The notes under the pieces were generated by a model. It searched no databases, was not told the origin of the DNA, and saw only the letters and a program-made list of their open reading frames with translations. From contig DIYF01000046.1 of NCBI GenBank assembly GCA_002427745.1, positions 1 through 64,000 of the forward strand: 64,000 bases of DNA, read 5' to 3'. Both the position numbers and the translations under genes were made by a program. The stretch is from Roseivirga sp. UBA6061 (GTDB lineage Bacteria > Bacteroidota > Bacteroidia > Cytophagales > Cyclobacteriaceae). This document shows, piece by piece, positions 49,932-59,238 of the stretch; position 1 is the first letter of the stretch, and every line of letters starts with the position of its first letter.

Positions 49932-51284
49932 CTATTCCTGAAGCAACTCAAGTTTAAACACCCGGATCAACTCATAATCACGTTCCTCATCCCCATCGTT
50001 TGGAATAAAGACAAAGATTTCATCAAGTCCGTTTCCTCCAATGATCTTCCCTCGTGTCTGGCTATGATTCATAAACTCCCTGTGCCCCTCTCTGGGCTCC
50101 AGTATGGGTAACTCAAAATCAGAAAGTACTTTTTCAGAACCTTTAAACAGCTGATAGTAGAAGCGATAGTGTTTTCTGCGAAGGCGGGGCCATTCCTGGC
50201 TTTTACCAGGTCCTCCTGTTTTTATAAGCTCGTTAACTGCATTGCCAGGCAAGGCTGTATTATATCTTAACAGCGTGTATTCTCCCAGCTGAATCAGCTC
50301 CTGATAGTTTGAGTTGGCCATGCGTCCTCCCCGGTTACTCCAGAGCAAACCCTCATACCCCTTGATGCCACCTGAAGCTTTGCCTGTTTCTGTTTCAAAC
50401 TCAAAGTGCTCAGGTTCCAGCGCAATGGTCTCCTCTGCTCTTCCTGTCACCATGTCGTAGACCGTCATCTCCGGAATCTCCGGGTACACCGCCAGCAGCT
50501 TGTTTTGCCCGTAATTGAGTGCCATACGGGGCGGAAAGGCGGAGTGTGGGAATTTACTGCCCGGGGCATAGATAGGATGATCAGGATAACCATGCCTGGC
50601 CACAAGAGAGCCCGGGGTTACTTCAGTATTCAGCTTGTTTTGCTCCTTATCTAAATTATATATCCACACAGGTTTAGTGATTTGAAAAAGACTGTCCCAT
50701 GCCTTTTTTGAAGCCTCCATACCTTTGGGAATACCGATAGCCACATGCTGACCATCTGCCGTAAAGCCTGCTCGCTGATTTGAAATACCCACATGGTCCA
50801 GGGTATTAATCTCCTTGTGCTGATGCATAAAGGTTCCATCAAGCTGATATTGATATAGGCCCTTGGCAGCAAATACGCCTACTGCAGAAGGCCCCATAAA
50901 AAAGTTGTCCATGGCTCCCGGGCCATGACCTTCCGGGCCTTTATCTGTTCGATTAAACTGATGGATGATCTCACCTTGCCGGTTGATTACCAGGTGGCCC
51001 AGCTCGTTGCTCTTAGCTGTCGAACCCATAACAATCATATAGGTACCAATGTCTCCGGCCAGAAAAAGCTGTGATTCCGGCTGATAATCGTATACATTGA
51101 AATTGCCAATGACATCGATCATAATCGAGTCGACCTGGACAAGACGGGCACTCTTGTACTCTATGACTTCAGGCGGGACTTCCACCTGAGTAGTCTCACT
51201 GGTTCCACCGGATTGGCAGGAAAACAGGGTCATGAAGGCCAGGATGAAGAAAAAAGAAAGGCTGAGTTTCGCGGTTTGATTCAT
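49932..51284 (-). CDS. lipoprotein, beta-propeller-like (BF3164/DUF4221 type), copy A
   Basis: The 450-residue protein has a lipobox (FMTLFSC, Cys at about residue 23) and a repeating strand pattern of a TolB-like six-bladed propeller: ARLVQVDSIMIDVIGNFNVYDYQPES, LGHLVINRQGEIIHQFN, TVYDMVTGRAEETIALEP and RGKIIGGNGLDEIFVFIPNDGDEERDYELIRVF. It is a tandem duplicate of the next gene, with similar 5' and 3' ends. Function unknown; such proteins are abundant in Bacteroidota outer membranes. Confidence 0.7.
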   Translation of the reverse strand: MNQTAKLSLSFFFILAFMTLFSCQSGGTSETTQVEVPPEVIEYKSARLVQVDSIMIDVIGNFNVYDYQPESQLFLAGDIGTYMIVMGSTAKSNELGHLVINRQGEIIHQFNRTDKGPEGHGPGAMDNFFMGPSAVGVFAAKGLYQYQLDGTFMHQHKEINTLDHVGISNQRAGFTADGQHVAIGIPKGMEASKKAWDSLFQITKPVWIYNLDKEQNKLNTEVTPGSLVARHGYPDHPIYAPGSKFPHSAFPPRMALNYGQNKLLAVYPEIPEMTVYDMVTGRAEETIALEPEHFEFETETGKASGGIKGYEGLLWSNRGGRMANSNYQELIQLGEYTLLRYNTALPGNAVNELIKTGGPGKSQEWPRLRRKHYRFYYQLFKGSEKVLSDFELPILEPREGHREFMNHSQTRGKIIGGNGLDEIFVFIPNDGDEERDYELIRVFKLELLQE

Positions 51285-51335
51285 AAATGTTGCGTTGAAA
51301 AAATCTTACTCTGATTATTGAAATAGATTAGTCTG

Positions 51336-52649
51336 TTACTCCAGCAATTCAAGCTTAAAAACCCGTATCAGTTCATAATCTCTCTCTTGCTCACCGTCAT
51401 TCGGGATAAACACATAGATCTCGTCCAGGCCATTTCCTCCAATGATCTTTCCTCGTGTCAGAGTACTGGTGAAGAACTCCTGATGCTGCTCATCAGGTCT
51501 TAGTGTCGGCAATTCAAAATCAGGCAATACCTTCTTGCCATCTTTAAACAGCTGATAGTGAAATTGATAATGCTTTCTGCGTATCCTTAACCAATTGGGA
51601 TCATTATTCAGGCCTTTGGTCGTCATTAACAACCTAACCGCACTCTCAGGAACAGGCGGACTATATCTAAGCAACGTGTACTCTCCCAACTGAATCATAT
51701 CGTGGTATCGCGACATAGCTACCCGGGCCCCGGCATTCAACCAGTTTCTGCTACGCTGCCCCTGCGATAGTTCTTTGAGTACTTCATAACCTCCGAATTT
51801 GTCGGGGTTCAAAGGAATTTTCTTAGTGACCTTACACGATTGTAAATCAAAGGCGAGTATCTCGCGAGTCATGGGGTAGAGCGTATATAAGAGGCTGTCA
51901 GAGGAACTCATAGCCATAAACGGGACTGAGGCTGCTCCCAGATTGAAGTTTCGCTGAGGGTCATCCGGGTAGCCCAATTCGTACACAGGAACATGAGGCT
52001 GATCATTATTCAGGTCATAGATTTTTAAAGGCTTTACAAGCTGAAAAATACTATCTGAGTAGGCAGCTTTGGCATCTGTAAGAGACTTGGGCAGTTGTAA
52101 AACCAGCCTGTTACCATCTCTGGAAAATCCGGCTCTAAGCCGACTCACCGCAAAAATCTCCCGGTAGTTTATGTCCTTGTACCTGCGGATTAACTCACCT
52201 TCAAGATTGTACTTGTAAAATCCTATCCGGCCTAAAACTCCCATGGCATCCGGCCCCATAAAAAAAGCACTCTGCATAGCAGACCCATGACCATTTGGGC
52301 CTCCTTTGGTATTATTAAACTGATGGATGATCTCACCCTGACGATTGATCACAAGAAACCCAAGCTCATTGGACTTAGGACCAGGCTTACCTGCAAACGA
52401 GATGAAGTATTTCACATCTCCTCCCAGGAAAAGACCTGACTCTGGCTGGTAATCGTAGATACGAAAATTGCCCACGGCATCGATCATGATGGAATCTACC
52501 TGTACCAGCCTGGCATTTGTGTAAACTTTAGCCTTTGGCTCATGATCAACAGAAGAAGTCTTCTCAGTCTCGCCAGACCGACAGGACATTATAACTGAGC
52601 CGACAATAGCAGAGAGTAACAGGATGGAAGATTGTATGAAGCGATTCAT
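51336..52649 (-). CDS. lipoprotein, beta-propeller-like (BF3164/DUF4221 type), copy B
   Basis: The 437-residue protein has a lipobox near VIMSC (Cys at about 23) and the same blocks as copy A: ARLVQVDSIMIDAVGNFRIYDYQPES, LGFLVINRQGEIIHQFN, RGKIIGGNGLDEIYVFIPNDGEQERDYELIRVFKL. The end segments are almost identical while the middle differs, showing tandem duplication with divergence. The 51-base gap between them suggests one transcript. A long hairpin (52668-52721) lies just upstream. Confidence 0.7.
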   Translation of the reverse strand: MNRFIQSSILLLSAIVGSVIMSCRSGETEKTSSVDHEPKAKVYTNARLVQVDSIMIDAVGNFRIYDYQPESGLFLGGDVKYFISFAGKPGPKSNELGFLVINRQGEIIHQFNNTKGGPNGHGSAMQSAFFMGPDAMGVLGRIGFYKYNLEGELIRRYKDINYREIFAVSRLRAGFSRDGNRLVLQLPKSLTDAKAAYSDSIFQLVKPLKIYDLNNDQPHVPVYELGYPDDPQRNFNLGAASVPFMAMSSSDSLLYTLYPMTREILAFDLQSCKVTKKIPLNPDKFGGYEVLKELSQGQRSRNWLNAGARVAMSRYHDMIQLGEYTLLRYSPPVPESAVRLLMTTKGLNNDPNWLRIRRKHYQFHYQLFKDGKKVLPDFELPTLRPDEQHQEFFTSTLTRGKIIGGNGLDEIYVFIPNDGEQERDYELIRVFKLELLE

Positions 52650-52667
52650 GCAGCTGACATTGAATCA

Positions 52668-52721
52668 ACGAATAAAATCGTAATTAAACTAAAAACAAAG
52701 TTTAATTACGATTTTATTCGT
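52668..52721. repeat. 23-bp perfect inverted repeat with 8-base loop
   Basis: Positions 52668-52690 are the exact reverse complement of 52699-52721, with AAAAACAA between. The arms are A/T-rich. The element lies between the stop of the FtsX-like permease gene (52778) and the start of lipoprotein copy B (52649), both leftward. It has no T-run on either strand, so it is not a standard terminator. It could be a mobile-element-derived repeat, a strong mRNA hairpin, or a regulator-binding site. Confidence 0.85.
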
Positions 52722-52777
52722 AATAAATCAGAATCCTTCCTTCTGCTTGTCCTTCTTAATCTTATGTATTCTGCTAT

Positions 52778-55177
52778 TTACTCATCTCTCAGCCGCTCAG
52801 ACGGGTTGGAAACAGCCGCTTTGAAGGTCTGCATGCTGATGGTCAGGAAGGCAATGAGTCCGGCAATGACAGCAGCCAGCAAGAAAGGCAGAGCGTTGAG
52901 GTTGATGCTATAAGCATACCCATTCAGCCAGTCGGACATAAAATACCATGCCACAGGAAAGGCCAGCACTACGGCTATCCCCACCAGGATCACAAACTCT
53001 TTAGAGAGAATACTGATGATCTGCTTCACTGAAGCGCCCAGTACCTTGCGGATACTGATCTCTTTACTTCTTTGAGATACCGTAAAAGAAGCCAGGCCGA
53101 AAAGCCCGAGACATGCCAGGAAAATGGCCAGACCGCTGAAGATGGTAAAGAGCTGGCTCCGTTGTGTCTCAGAAGTGTACAGTACCTGGAACCGATCGTC
53201 AAGAAAGTTGTAGTTTATGGGTGAGTCAGGTGAGAATTTAGCATAAAGCTCCTCTATATTACCTACCGCTTCACGCACCGTATTTCCTTCAATCTTTATA
53301 GACAGGTTCCGCATACTGTTGGGACGGTTTACCAGAATCATAGGAACAATCTCACTTTGCAGTGACTCGAAGTGAAAGTCGCTTACAACACCAATCACCT
53401 TTCCTCTTACTCCGGAATACACAAAATTCTGCCCAATGGCCTCTTCAGGAGTTTCCCAGCCAATGGTTTTTACAGAGCGTTCATTCAGAATAAAAGACGC
53501 TGAGTCACGCGAAAAATCTTTTGTAAAGTTTCTTCCACTGGCCATTTCCATGCTATAGGTCGGGATGAAATCGGAATCTACACTCAGCACCTTGATTACC
53601 AGCGGGGTTTGCTGCATCTCCCCATCTATTTCTACCATAGCCCCTTGAGAGTCCAGTAGCTGGCCTGACGGTACCCGGCTGGACCCGCCTGCCGATTTCA
53701 CTCCGGTAATACCCAGTAGTTCGTTCTTGAAGGTCTCATATTGCGCTCCCACCTGCTGGCTTACCCTCAGTACCATCATCTGGTCACGATCGTAGCCGAG
53801 GTTTTTGTTCTGAATAAAGCTCAGCTGTTGATATACTACTACGGTACAGACAATCAGTATAACAGAAATGGTAAACTGAACTACTACCAGAAGTCTGCGC
53901 AGAGCTCCGCTTTTGGCACCACCGGTGAGCTTACCTTTCAATACCCTTAAAGGTTGAAACGAAGAGAGATAAAATGCAGGATAGCTGCCGGAGAGTACAC
54001 CCACTAAGAGAGCCCCTCCTAAAATTACCCCGATAAGCCCGAGGTTTTCCATGAGATTAAACTCCAGCTGCAAGCCGGTAAACTCTCTGAAGAAAGGAAG
54101 TATAAGAGAAGTAGCGATGGTAGCCAGCAGTACTGCAAAAAGCACCAGTAATACTGACTCTACCAAAAACTGATTGACCAGACTACTCTTACCGGCTCCG
54201 AATACCTTGCGCATACCTACTTCTTTGGCTCGGTTGGCAGAGCGGGCTGTTGCCAGGTTCATGTAGTTGATACAGGCGATGGCCAGGATAAGCATGGCAA
54301 TAGAAGAGAAAATATAAACGTAGGTTATATCACTGTTCTGGCCCTGCTCATCAGAAAGATTTGAGTGCAGGTGCACATCCAGTAATCGCTGAATATGCAG
54401 CTGATTAAAGCTGAGTGCATTTTCCCCAACCACTTTTACCAGAAAATCATCGAGTCTTCGCTGTACTTCTTCAATCCGGCCATCTTCCCTGAGCGTAAAC
54501 AGCGTAGAAAAACTATTGCTTCCGAAAGCCCTCATCATGCTTTCTCTTCCTCCCCAAAAGGCTTCGGCAGGAGTAAAATCAGCCATAAGATCAATCTGAT
54601 AAGAGGAGTTTTCGGGCATTCGCTTATAGATACCCCTTACCAAAAGATCGACCTGAGATGAATAGGTGATGGTTTTACCAATCGGATCTTCATCTCCGAA
54701 GTACTTTTTGGCCATTTCATCAGAAATCACAACAGAACCCGGCTGACGCAGTGCTTCTGTCAGATCACCCTCGATGGTTTCAAAAGTGAGTATTTCTGTG
54801 ATTTCAGGATCAGCAAAACCAAAATTGGGCTCGTTGAAGACCTTATCTCCATAGGTGACCGTACCACCGAAAACTGCAAAGCGACCAATCTTTTCAATTT
54901 CATTGATGTACTCTTCTCTGAGCAGTGGAGCAAAAGGAGGCGCCACCCTGGAAAGGTGTAGAGATGTGGAACCATCCTGACTCTTGAACTCCCGGGTAAA
55001 GCGATAAATATTGTCTGCATTCTCATGGAAAGTATCATAGCTTCGCTCTTCCTGGATGAAGAGACCGATGAGCATACAGCAGGAAAGACCTACGGCCAAC
55101 CCGAGAATATTGATAAATGAAAAGGCTTTGTGTTTGCGGAGGTTACGCAAACCGATCTTCATGTAGTTCCTGAACAT
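52778..55177 (-). CDS. FtsX/MacB-type ABC transporter permease
   Basis: The 799-residue protein has a start typical of Bacteroidota MacB-type permeases (MFRNYMKIGLRNLRKHKAFSFINILGLAVGLSCCMLIGLFI), a large periplasmic MacB_PCD-like domain, two FtsX domains with helices near 290-310, 335-360, 380-400, 425-445, 680-700, 730-750 and 765-790, and a second periplasmic domain around 470-660. No ATPase gene is nearby. Such 800-residue permeases export lipids, peptides or antimicrobials with a partner ATPase. Two tandem palindromes precede it. Confidence 0.9.
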   Translation of the reverse strand: MFRNYMKIGLRNLRKHKAFSFINILGLAVGLSCCMLIGLFIQEERSYDTFHENADNIYRFTREFKSQDGSTSLHLSRVAPPFAPLLREEYINEIEKIGRFAVFGGTVTYGDKVFNEPNFGFADPEITEILTFETIEGDLTEALRQPGSVVISDEMAKKYFGDEDPIGKTITYSSQVDLLVRGIYKRMPENSSYQIDLMADFTPAEAFWGGRESMMRAFGSNSFSTLFTLREDGRIEEVQRRLDDFLVKVVGENALSFNQLHIQRLLDVHLHSNLSDEQGQNSDITYVYIFSSIAMLILAIACINYMNLATARSANRAKEVGMRKVFGAGKSSLVNQFLVESVLLVLFAVLLATIATSLILPFFREFTGLQLEFNLMENLGLIGVILGGALLVGVLSGSYPAFYLSSFQPLRVLKGKLTGGAKSGALRRLLVVVQFTISVILIVCTVVVYQQLSFIQNKNLGYDRDQMMVLRVSQQVGAQYETFKNELLGITGVKSAGGSSRVPSGQLLDSQGAMVEIDGEMQQTPLVIKVLSVDSDFIPTYSMEMASGRNFTKDFSRDSASFILNERSVKTIGWETPEEAIGQNFVYSGVRGKVIGVVSDFHFESLQSEIVPMILVNRPNSMRNLSIKIEGNTVREAVGNIEELYAKFSPDSPINYNFLDDRFQVLYTSETQRSQLFTIFSGLAIFLACLGLFGLASFTVSQRSKEISIRKVLGASVKQIISILSKEFVILVGIAVVLAFPVAWYFMSDWLNGYAYSINLNALPFLLAAVIAGLIAFLTISMQTFKAAVSNPSERLRDE

Positions 55178-55218
55178 AGCGGTGTTGTTAAGTTTTTGAG
55201 CTTGGGCACTGGTAATAC

Positions 55219-55254
55219 TTTCGGAATCCGAAAACGTTACAGTGTAACTGTAAC
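55219..55254. promoter_or_regulatory. two adjacent palindromes upstream of the permease gene
   Basis: TTTCGGA-A-TCCGAAA (55219-55233) and GTTACAG-TGTAA-CTGTAAC (55236-55254) lie within 36 bases, 42 bases before the permease ATG. Both are perfect. The arrangement suggests operators for one or two dimeric regulators controlling the permease. Confidence 0.5.
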
Positions 55255-55285
55255 AGACCTGTTATTCACAGAATGGTTGCAGCAT

Positions 55286-55320
55286 AACAAAAAAGAGGCG
55301 ACCATAAATGATCGCCTCTT
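55286..55320 (-). terminator. rho-independent terminator after the TraB/GumN gene
   Basis: On the minus strand AAGAGGCGA-TCATTTATGG-TCGCCTCTT (55320-55293) is a nine-pair stem followed by TTTTGTT. It ends the transcript of the TraB/GumN gene 29 bases past its stop. Confidence 0.85.
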
Positions 55321-55348
55321 TCAATTTCCTCGCTATTAATCGCTTGCC

Positions 55349-56230
55349 TTAGTTCTCCATGGCTTTGAGTGTATATCCTGCTTTGCGCAACAGATTGATG
55401 ACCCCCATATCCCCGGGAAGGTGCATGGCGCCTACAGCTATAAAGGTAGATTTGTCCTTTGCCAGCTTACCGATTTTAGGAATCCAGGCTTCGTTTCTGT
55501 TATCCAGCAGCTCATCTTCATATTTGGCATATTCCGGAGACTCTGCCATCAACGCATAGAGCCCTTCCAGGTCCTGATCCTTATAGCGTGTTACCATTTT
55601 GGCAAACTCGCCCTTACTGTCCTCTTTCTCGTCCATCATATCCACAATCCATTGGATCTGCTCTTTCTGTGGAATGTTGTCGAAGATCGCCATTTGACTG
55701 GCACCGGTTTCCAGGCCCCAGAGTTCTTTACTCTGCGATGCTGCCATTTGTATAAAACTTCCCTCATAAGATGCCGGCTGTGCACAATCCAGAATAGTAA
55801 GGTACATCACTGATAACAGCCCGAAGGGCTTCATTCCTTTCATCATATCCATACCCACACCCATTTTGCTCTTGACCAGAGCATCGAGTTTTTCATAGTT
55901 CTCAGCAGACATTTGCCCCTTATAATCAACACCACCAGGAGCCATCATGGCCATTTGAATACTCTGCATCTCCTGTGGATCGTCCATATCAAGTTCAAGT
56001 GCCACCTGCTCAGCGGCTTCAAAGGCAGCTTTCAGATTATCACTGATTACAAAATCATCAGGACAAATAATATGTATGGTACCATAGAGGTAAGAAGACT
56101 TTTCGAGTCCGTTTCCTGAAATTTCCCATAAAAGGGATTTGGCCTCCTGGGCTGAAACATTGAATGTTAAAGTAAGGATCATGGCAATGGCCGATAATCC
56201 TCTGGTTAGCGCTAATAGTCGTGTTCTCAT
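55349..56230 (-). CDS. TraB/GumN-family (PrgY-like) exported protein
   Basis: The protein has 293 residues from the ATG at 56228-56230, which opens a signal peptide (RTRLLALTRGLSAIAMILTLTFNVSA). The mature part has LLWEISGNGLEKSSYLYGTIHIICPDDF, the TraB/GumN opening with the GTxH motif, and TFIAVGAMHLPGDMGVINLLRKAGY near the C-terminus with the second conserved G-x-x-H. Related proteins are Zn-dependent protease-like (Tiki fold). A longer frame from 56266 would prepend 12 residues without a better signal. Confidence 0.88.
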   Translation of the reverse strand: MRTRLLALTRGLSAIAMILTLTFNVSAQEAKSLLWEISGNGLEKSSYLYGTIHIICPDDFVISDNLKAAFEAAEQVALELDMDDPQEMQSIQMAMMAPGGVDYKGQMSAENYEKLDALVKSKMGVGMDMMKGMKPFGLLSVMYLTILDCAQPASYEGSFIQMAASQSKELWGLETGASQMAIFDNIPQKEQIQWIVDMMDEKEDSKGEFAKMVTRYKDQDLEGLYALMAESPEYAKYEDELLDNRNEAWIPKIGKLAKDKSTFIAVGAMHLPGDMGVINLLRKAGYTLKAMEN

Positions 56231-56322
56231 ATTCGAAAGTATTATGCAATTGCTAACACCTAACAAGCCAATCCGTGAATGGTTTATGAGGGGCCTGAAA
56301 GTGTAATAAGCGAGACGACTGT

Positions 56323-57201
56323 TTACTTCTTGCGGTTGGTGATGAACACACCTGCAAAGATGGCTGCAATACCCAGAATCTGACCGGTAATCAATACTTC
56401 ACCGTCCACCAGTCCCCAAATGATAGCTACAATAGGAATAAAATAAGTGACGGTGCTGGTAAAGATGGGAGTAGTGAGCTGAACCAGTTTATTGAATAAA
56501 ATAAGTGCGATGGCCGTGCCCATAATGCCTAATAGTGAAATAAAGCCCAGGGCTCTTCCCGCACCATCTACGGTGGCAAGCGTCACTGAAAAGTCGGTAG
56601 AAGTAAAAAGGTAAATAGCGGCCAGAGGCCCTACAAAAAGAATACTCACACTGGTAATCACTACCGGATCCAAATCTGCCAGGTGAAACTTGATCACATT
56701 AAGGTTAGCGCCATAACACATGGTAGCCAATACAATGAACAGCGCGTAATAGTTGAGCTGGGAAAGATCTCCACCACTCCCTGCCAGCAAGAGCACAGCC
56801 GTACCGATAAAGGCCATAATCAAACCAAGAATTTTATCCCTGGTAGCTTTTTGCTTATAAAAGACCACTCCCATGATCAGTACAAAGATGGGTGTCAGTC
56901 CATTGAGCACCCCGGTGATACCACTGTCAAGCCTGGTCTGTCCAATGGCAAATAAGAATGCCGGAATAAAACTACCGAGCAGCCCAATGAAGAACAGCAT
57001 CTTCATATGATACACTGACAGCCTGGCCAGCTTAGGCAAAGAAACGGGAAGCAGAAAGATGCAGGCTGCCAGAATTCTGAGCGCCCCCACTTCACCGGGA
57101 GTATATACCTCAAGCCCTCTTTTAATCAGGATAAACGAGCTGCCCCAAATCAGGGAAAGGATCAGCAAAAGACCCCAGGCAACAAATTTCTGGTTCTTCA
57201 T
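56323..57201 (-). CDS. EamA/DMT-family transporter
   Basis: The 292-residue protein has ten membrane helices in two EamA repeats: LLILSLIWGSSFILIKRGLEVYTPGEVGALRILAAC and ALFIVLATMCYGANLNVIKFHL. The ATG at 57199-57201 shares one base with the dusB stop (TGATG); a TTG at 57204 was discarded. It may export amino acids or metabolites. The dusB-eamA pair is one transcript. Confidence 0.88.
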   Translation of the reverse strand: MKNQKFVAWGLLLILSLIWGSSFILIKRGLEVYTPGEVGALRILAACIFLLPVSLPKLARLSVYHMKMLFFIGLLGSFIPAFLFAIGQTRLDSGITGVLNGLTPIFVLIMGVVFYKQKATRDKILGLIMAFIGTAVLLLAGSGGDLSQLNYYALFIVLATMCYGANLNVIKFHLADLDPVVITSVSILFVGPLAAIYLFTSTDFSVTLATVDGAGRALGFISLLGIMGTAIALILFNKLVQLTTPIFTSTVTYFIPIVAIIWGLVDGEVLITGQILGIAAIFAGVFITNRKK

Positions 57202-58196
57202 CAAGCCATGGCGTAAGCATCCGCAAATTCGACTGAAATCTGGTCCAAAAGCTCAAAAAGCTCAGTCGGATTTTCAGATTCTACCAGTCTCTGGCGGAAG
57301 GGCTTGAAGTTAGGGATTCCCCTGAAATAATTGGTGTAGTGCCTGCGCATTTCATAGATGCCCTGACGTTCATTTTTCCACTCAAGCGAAAACTCCAGGT
57401 GCTTCTTGGCAGTAGCTACCCTCTCTGACATGTCAGGGGCAGGCAGATGCTCACCGGTTTTCATAAAGTGCTTGATTTCATTGAAAATCCAGGGGTAACC
57501 TATGGAGGCTCTTCCGATCATAATGCCGTCTACCCCATAGCGGTTTCTGTATTCCAGGGCTTTTTCAGGAGAGTCAATATCTCCGTTGCCAAAAATGGGG
57601 ATATGAATGTCGGGATGATGCTTCACTTCTGAGATAAATTCCCAATTGGCTTCACCCTTATACATTTGCTTTCTCGTACGGCCGTGAATGGTCAGGGCTT
57701 TGATGCCTACATCCTGAAGACGCTTGGCCACCTCTACAATCTGGATGGTACTGTCATCCCAGCCCAGACGGGTTTTTACAGTGACCGGAAGATCTACCTG
57801 TTTCACGATCTCATCTGTCATACGCTGCATCTTAGGCAGGTCGAGCAGAATACCGGCTCCGGCTCCTTTACAGGCTACTTTCTTAACCGGGCAGCCATAG
57901 TTAATATCTACAATCTCAGGTTCAGCCGACTCAGCAATGGCCGCTGCCTGTCGCATAGACTCTATCTTATCACCAAAAATCTGGATACCTATGGGACGTT
58001 CGTAATCGTAAATATCCAGCTTCTGTACACTCTTCTCTGCATTACGAATCAACCCCTCTGACGAGATGAACTCCGTATACATCAAATCTGCTCCATTTTC
58101 CTTGCACACCGCTCTGAAAGGAGGATCACTCACATCCTCCATCGGTGCCAGCAATAATGGAAAGTCTCCTAATTCTATGTCCGCAATTTTGACCAC
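57201..58196 (-). CDS. dusB: tRNA-dihydrouridine synthase
   Basis: The 331-residue protein has the Dus TIM barrel: LLLAPMEDVSDPPFRAVCKENGADLMYTEFI, VDINYGCPVKKVACKGAGA with catalytic Cys (C109) and KTRLGWDDST. It reduces U20 or nearby uridines of tRNA with FMN. The start lies 35 bases from the divergent CPBP gene, with a palindrome between. Confidence 0.93.
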   Translation of the reverse strand: MVKIADIELGDFPLLLAPMEDVSDPPFRAVCKENGADLMYTEFISSEGLIRNAEKSVQKLDIYDYERPIGIQIFGDKIESMRQAAAIAESAEPEIVDINYGCPVKKVACKGAGAGILLDLPKMQRMTDEIVKQVDLPVTVKTRLGWDDSTIQIVEVAKRLQDVGIKALTIHGRTRKQMYKGEANWEFISEVKHHPDIHIPIFGNGDIDSPEKALEYRNRYGVDGIMIGRASIGYPWIFNEIKHFMKTGEHLPAPDMSERVATAKKHLEFSLEWKNERQGIYEMRRHYTNYFRGIPNFKPFRQRLVESENPTELFELLDQISVEFADAYAMA

Positions 58197-58211
58197 GACC
58201 GTTCGAAATTT

Positions 58212-58229
58212 TGGCGTAAATTTACGCCA
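58212..58229. promoter_or_regulatory. 18-bp perfect palindrome between dusB and the CPBP gene
   Basis: TGGCGTAAATTTACGCCA is a perfect nine-base inverted repeat without a spacer, 2 bases before the CPBP ATG and 15 bases before dusB. The core TAAATTTA is one base from the -7 consensus on both strands. It could be the operator or a bidirectional promoter for the divergent pair. Confidence 0.4.
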
Positions 58230-58231
58230 TT

Positions 58232-59200
58232 ATGACGAGAATTGATAAGGCAATAGATTTATCAGAAAAGCAGTCAGGTTCCACCAGTTTCTGGACGGTC
58301 TTTGGCCTGTTAATCGCAGGGTTCTTCATTGGTCAGTTTGTTTCTGCCATGTTTGTCTACCTGTTCATGTTTATAGCCGGTGCCGGCATGGAAGACCTGA
58401 CAGACGGTTCTGCCATGTTCGATTATTTGTCGCTCAGTCAATTGCTCATTTCTCAGGCCTTTTATACGCTGGTCTTCACTTTTCTTACCCCATGGTTTTA
58501 CCTGACTTTTATAGCGAAGAAAACCATCAGAGACCTCTATCTGGAATACAAAACACCCTTCTTACCTGCCGTTCTCACCTTTCTGGCCACCGTTGCCTTT
58601 ATGTTTGTGAATGTTTATCTGGTAGAATGGAATGCCAATATAGATCTGCCCGACTCACTGGACGGGATCGAGCAGATACTCAAATCTCTGGAAGAAACCC
58701 TGGCCGAAACAACCGAAAAGTTCACCACCTTCAATTCCTTCTGGAGCTTCCTCCTGGGTTTTGTAGTGATTGCCGTACTTCCCGGTATTGGTGAAGAGAT
58801 TATGTTTCGGGGGGTACTCCAAAACTCATTGCATAAGTACTCGGGTAACAAGCATATAGCGGTCTGGGTGACAGGATTTCTTTTCGCAGCCATCCACCTA
58901 CAGTTTTATGGCCTGGTACCCCGCATGATGCTGGGTGTACTCTTTGGCTACCTGTATGTCTGGTCAGGTAATTTATGGTTACCCATTATCTCGCATATCA
59001 CCAACAACGGCATTGCTGTGATTATGACCTATGCAGCCCAACTGGAGGCCACAGACATTAATATAGACGATACCGAAAGCATGCCCGACTGGATGAGCGC
59101 GGCCGGGCTGGTAGTCTGTCTGGCCCTGCTGTTCGTAATCAGAAATTACTATCTTCGGTCAAAATCGAACGCAGAGTTGCTTAAGGACGATTCAGAGTAG
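58232..59200 (+). CDS. CPBP-family intramembrane glutamic endopeptidase
   Basis: The 322-residue protein has eight membrane helices. The CAAX-protease motifs are IGEEIMFRGVLQNSL (the EExxxR pair), then AIHLQFYGLVPRMMLGVLFGYLYVWSGNLWLPIISHITNN. Family members process prenylated or small peptides in membranes, and some serve as bacteriocin immunity or maturation proteases. Its own neighbours are lipid and housekeeping genes, so a peptide link is not suggested by position. Confidence 0.88.
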   Translation: MTRIDKAIDLSEKQSGSTSFWTVFGLLIAGFFIGQFVSAMFVYLFMFIAGAGMEDLTDGSAMFDYLSLSQLLISQAFYTLVFTFLTPWFYLTFIAKKTIRDLYLEYKTPFLPAVLTFLATVAFMFVNVYLVEWNANIDLPDSLDGIEQILKSLEETLAETTEKFTTFNSFWSFLLGFVVIAVLPGIGEEIMFRGVLQNSLHKYSGNKHIAVWVTGFLFAAIHLQFYGLVPRMMLGVLFGYLYVWSGNLWLPIISHITNNGIAVIMTYAAQLEATDINIDDTESMPDWMSAAGLVVCLALLFVIRNYYLRSKSNAELLKDDSE

Positions 59201-59238
59201 CTCTCAACCACGAAATCACAGTATCGTCTTCGCCTGAT

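Noticed and set aside
58232..59200. CPBP protease as the missing lasso leader peptidase
   Set aside because: It is 49 kb away among lipid genes, and intramembrane CPBP proteases are not known to act as lasso B2.
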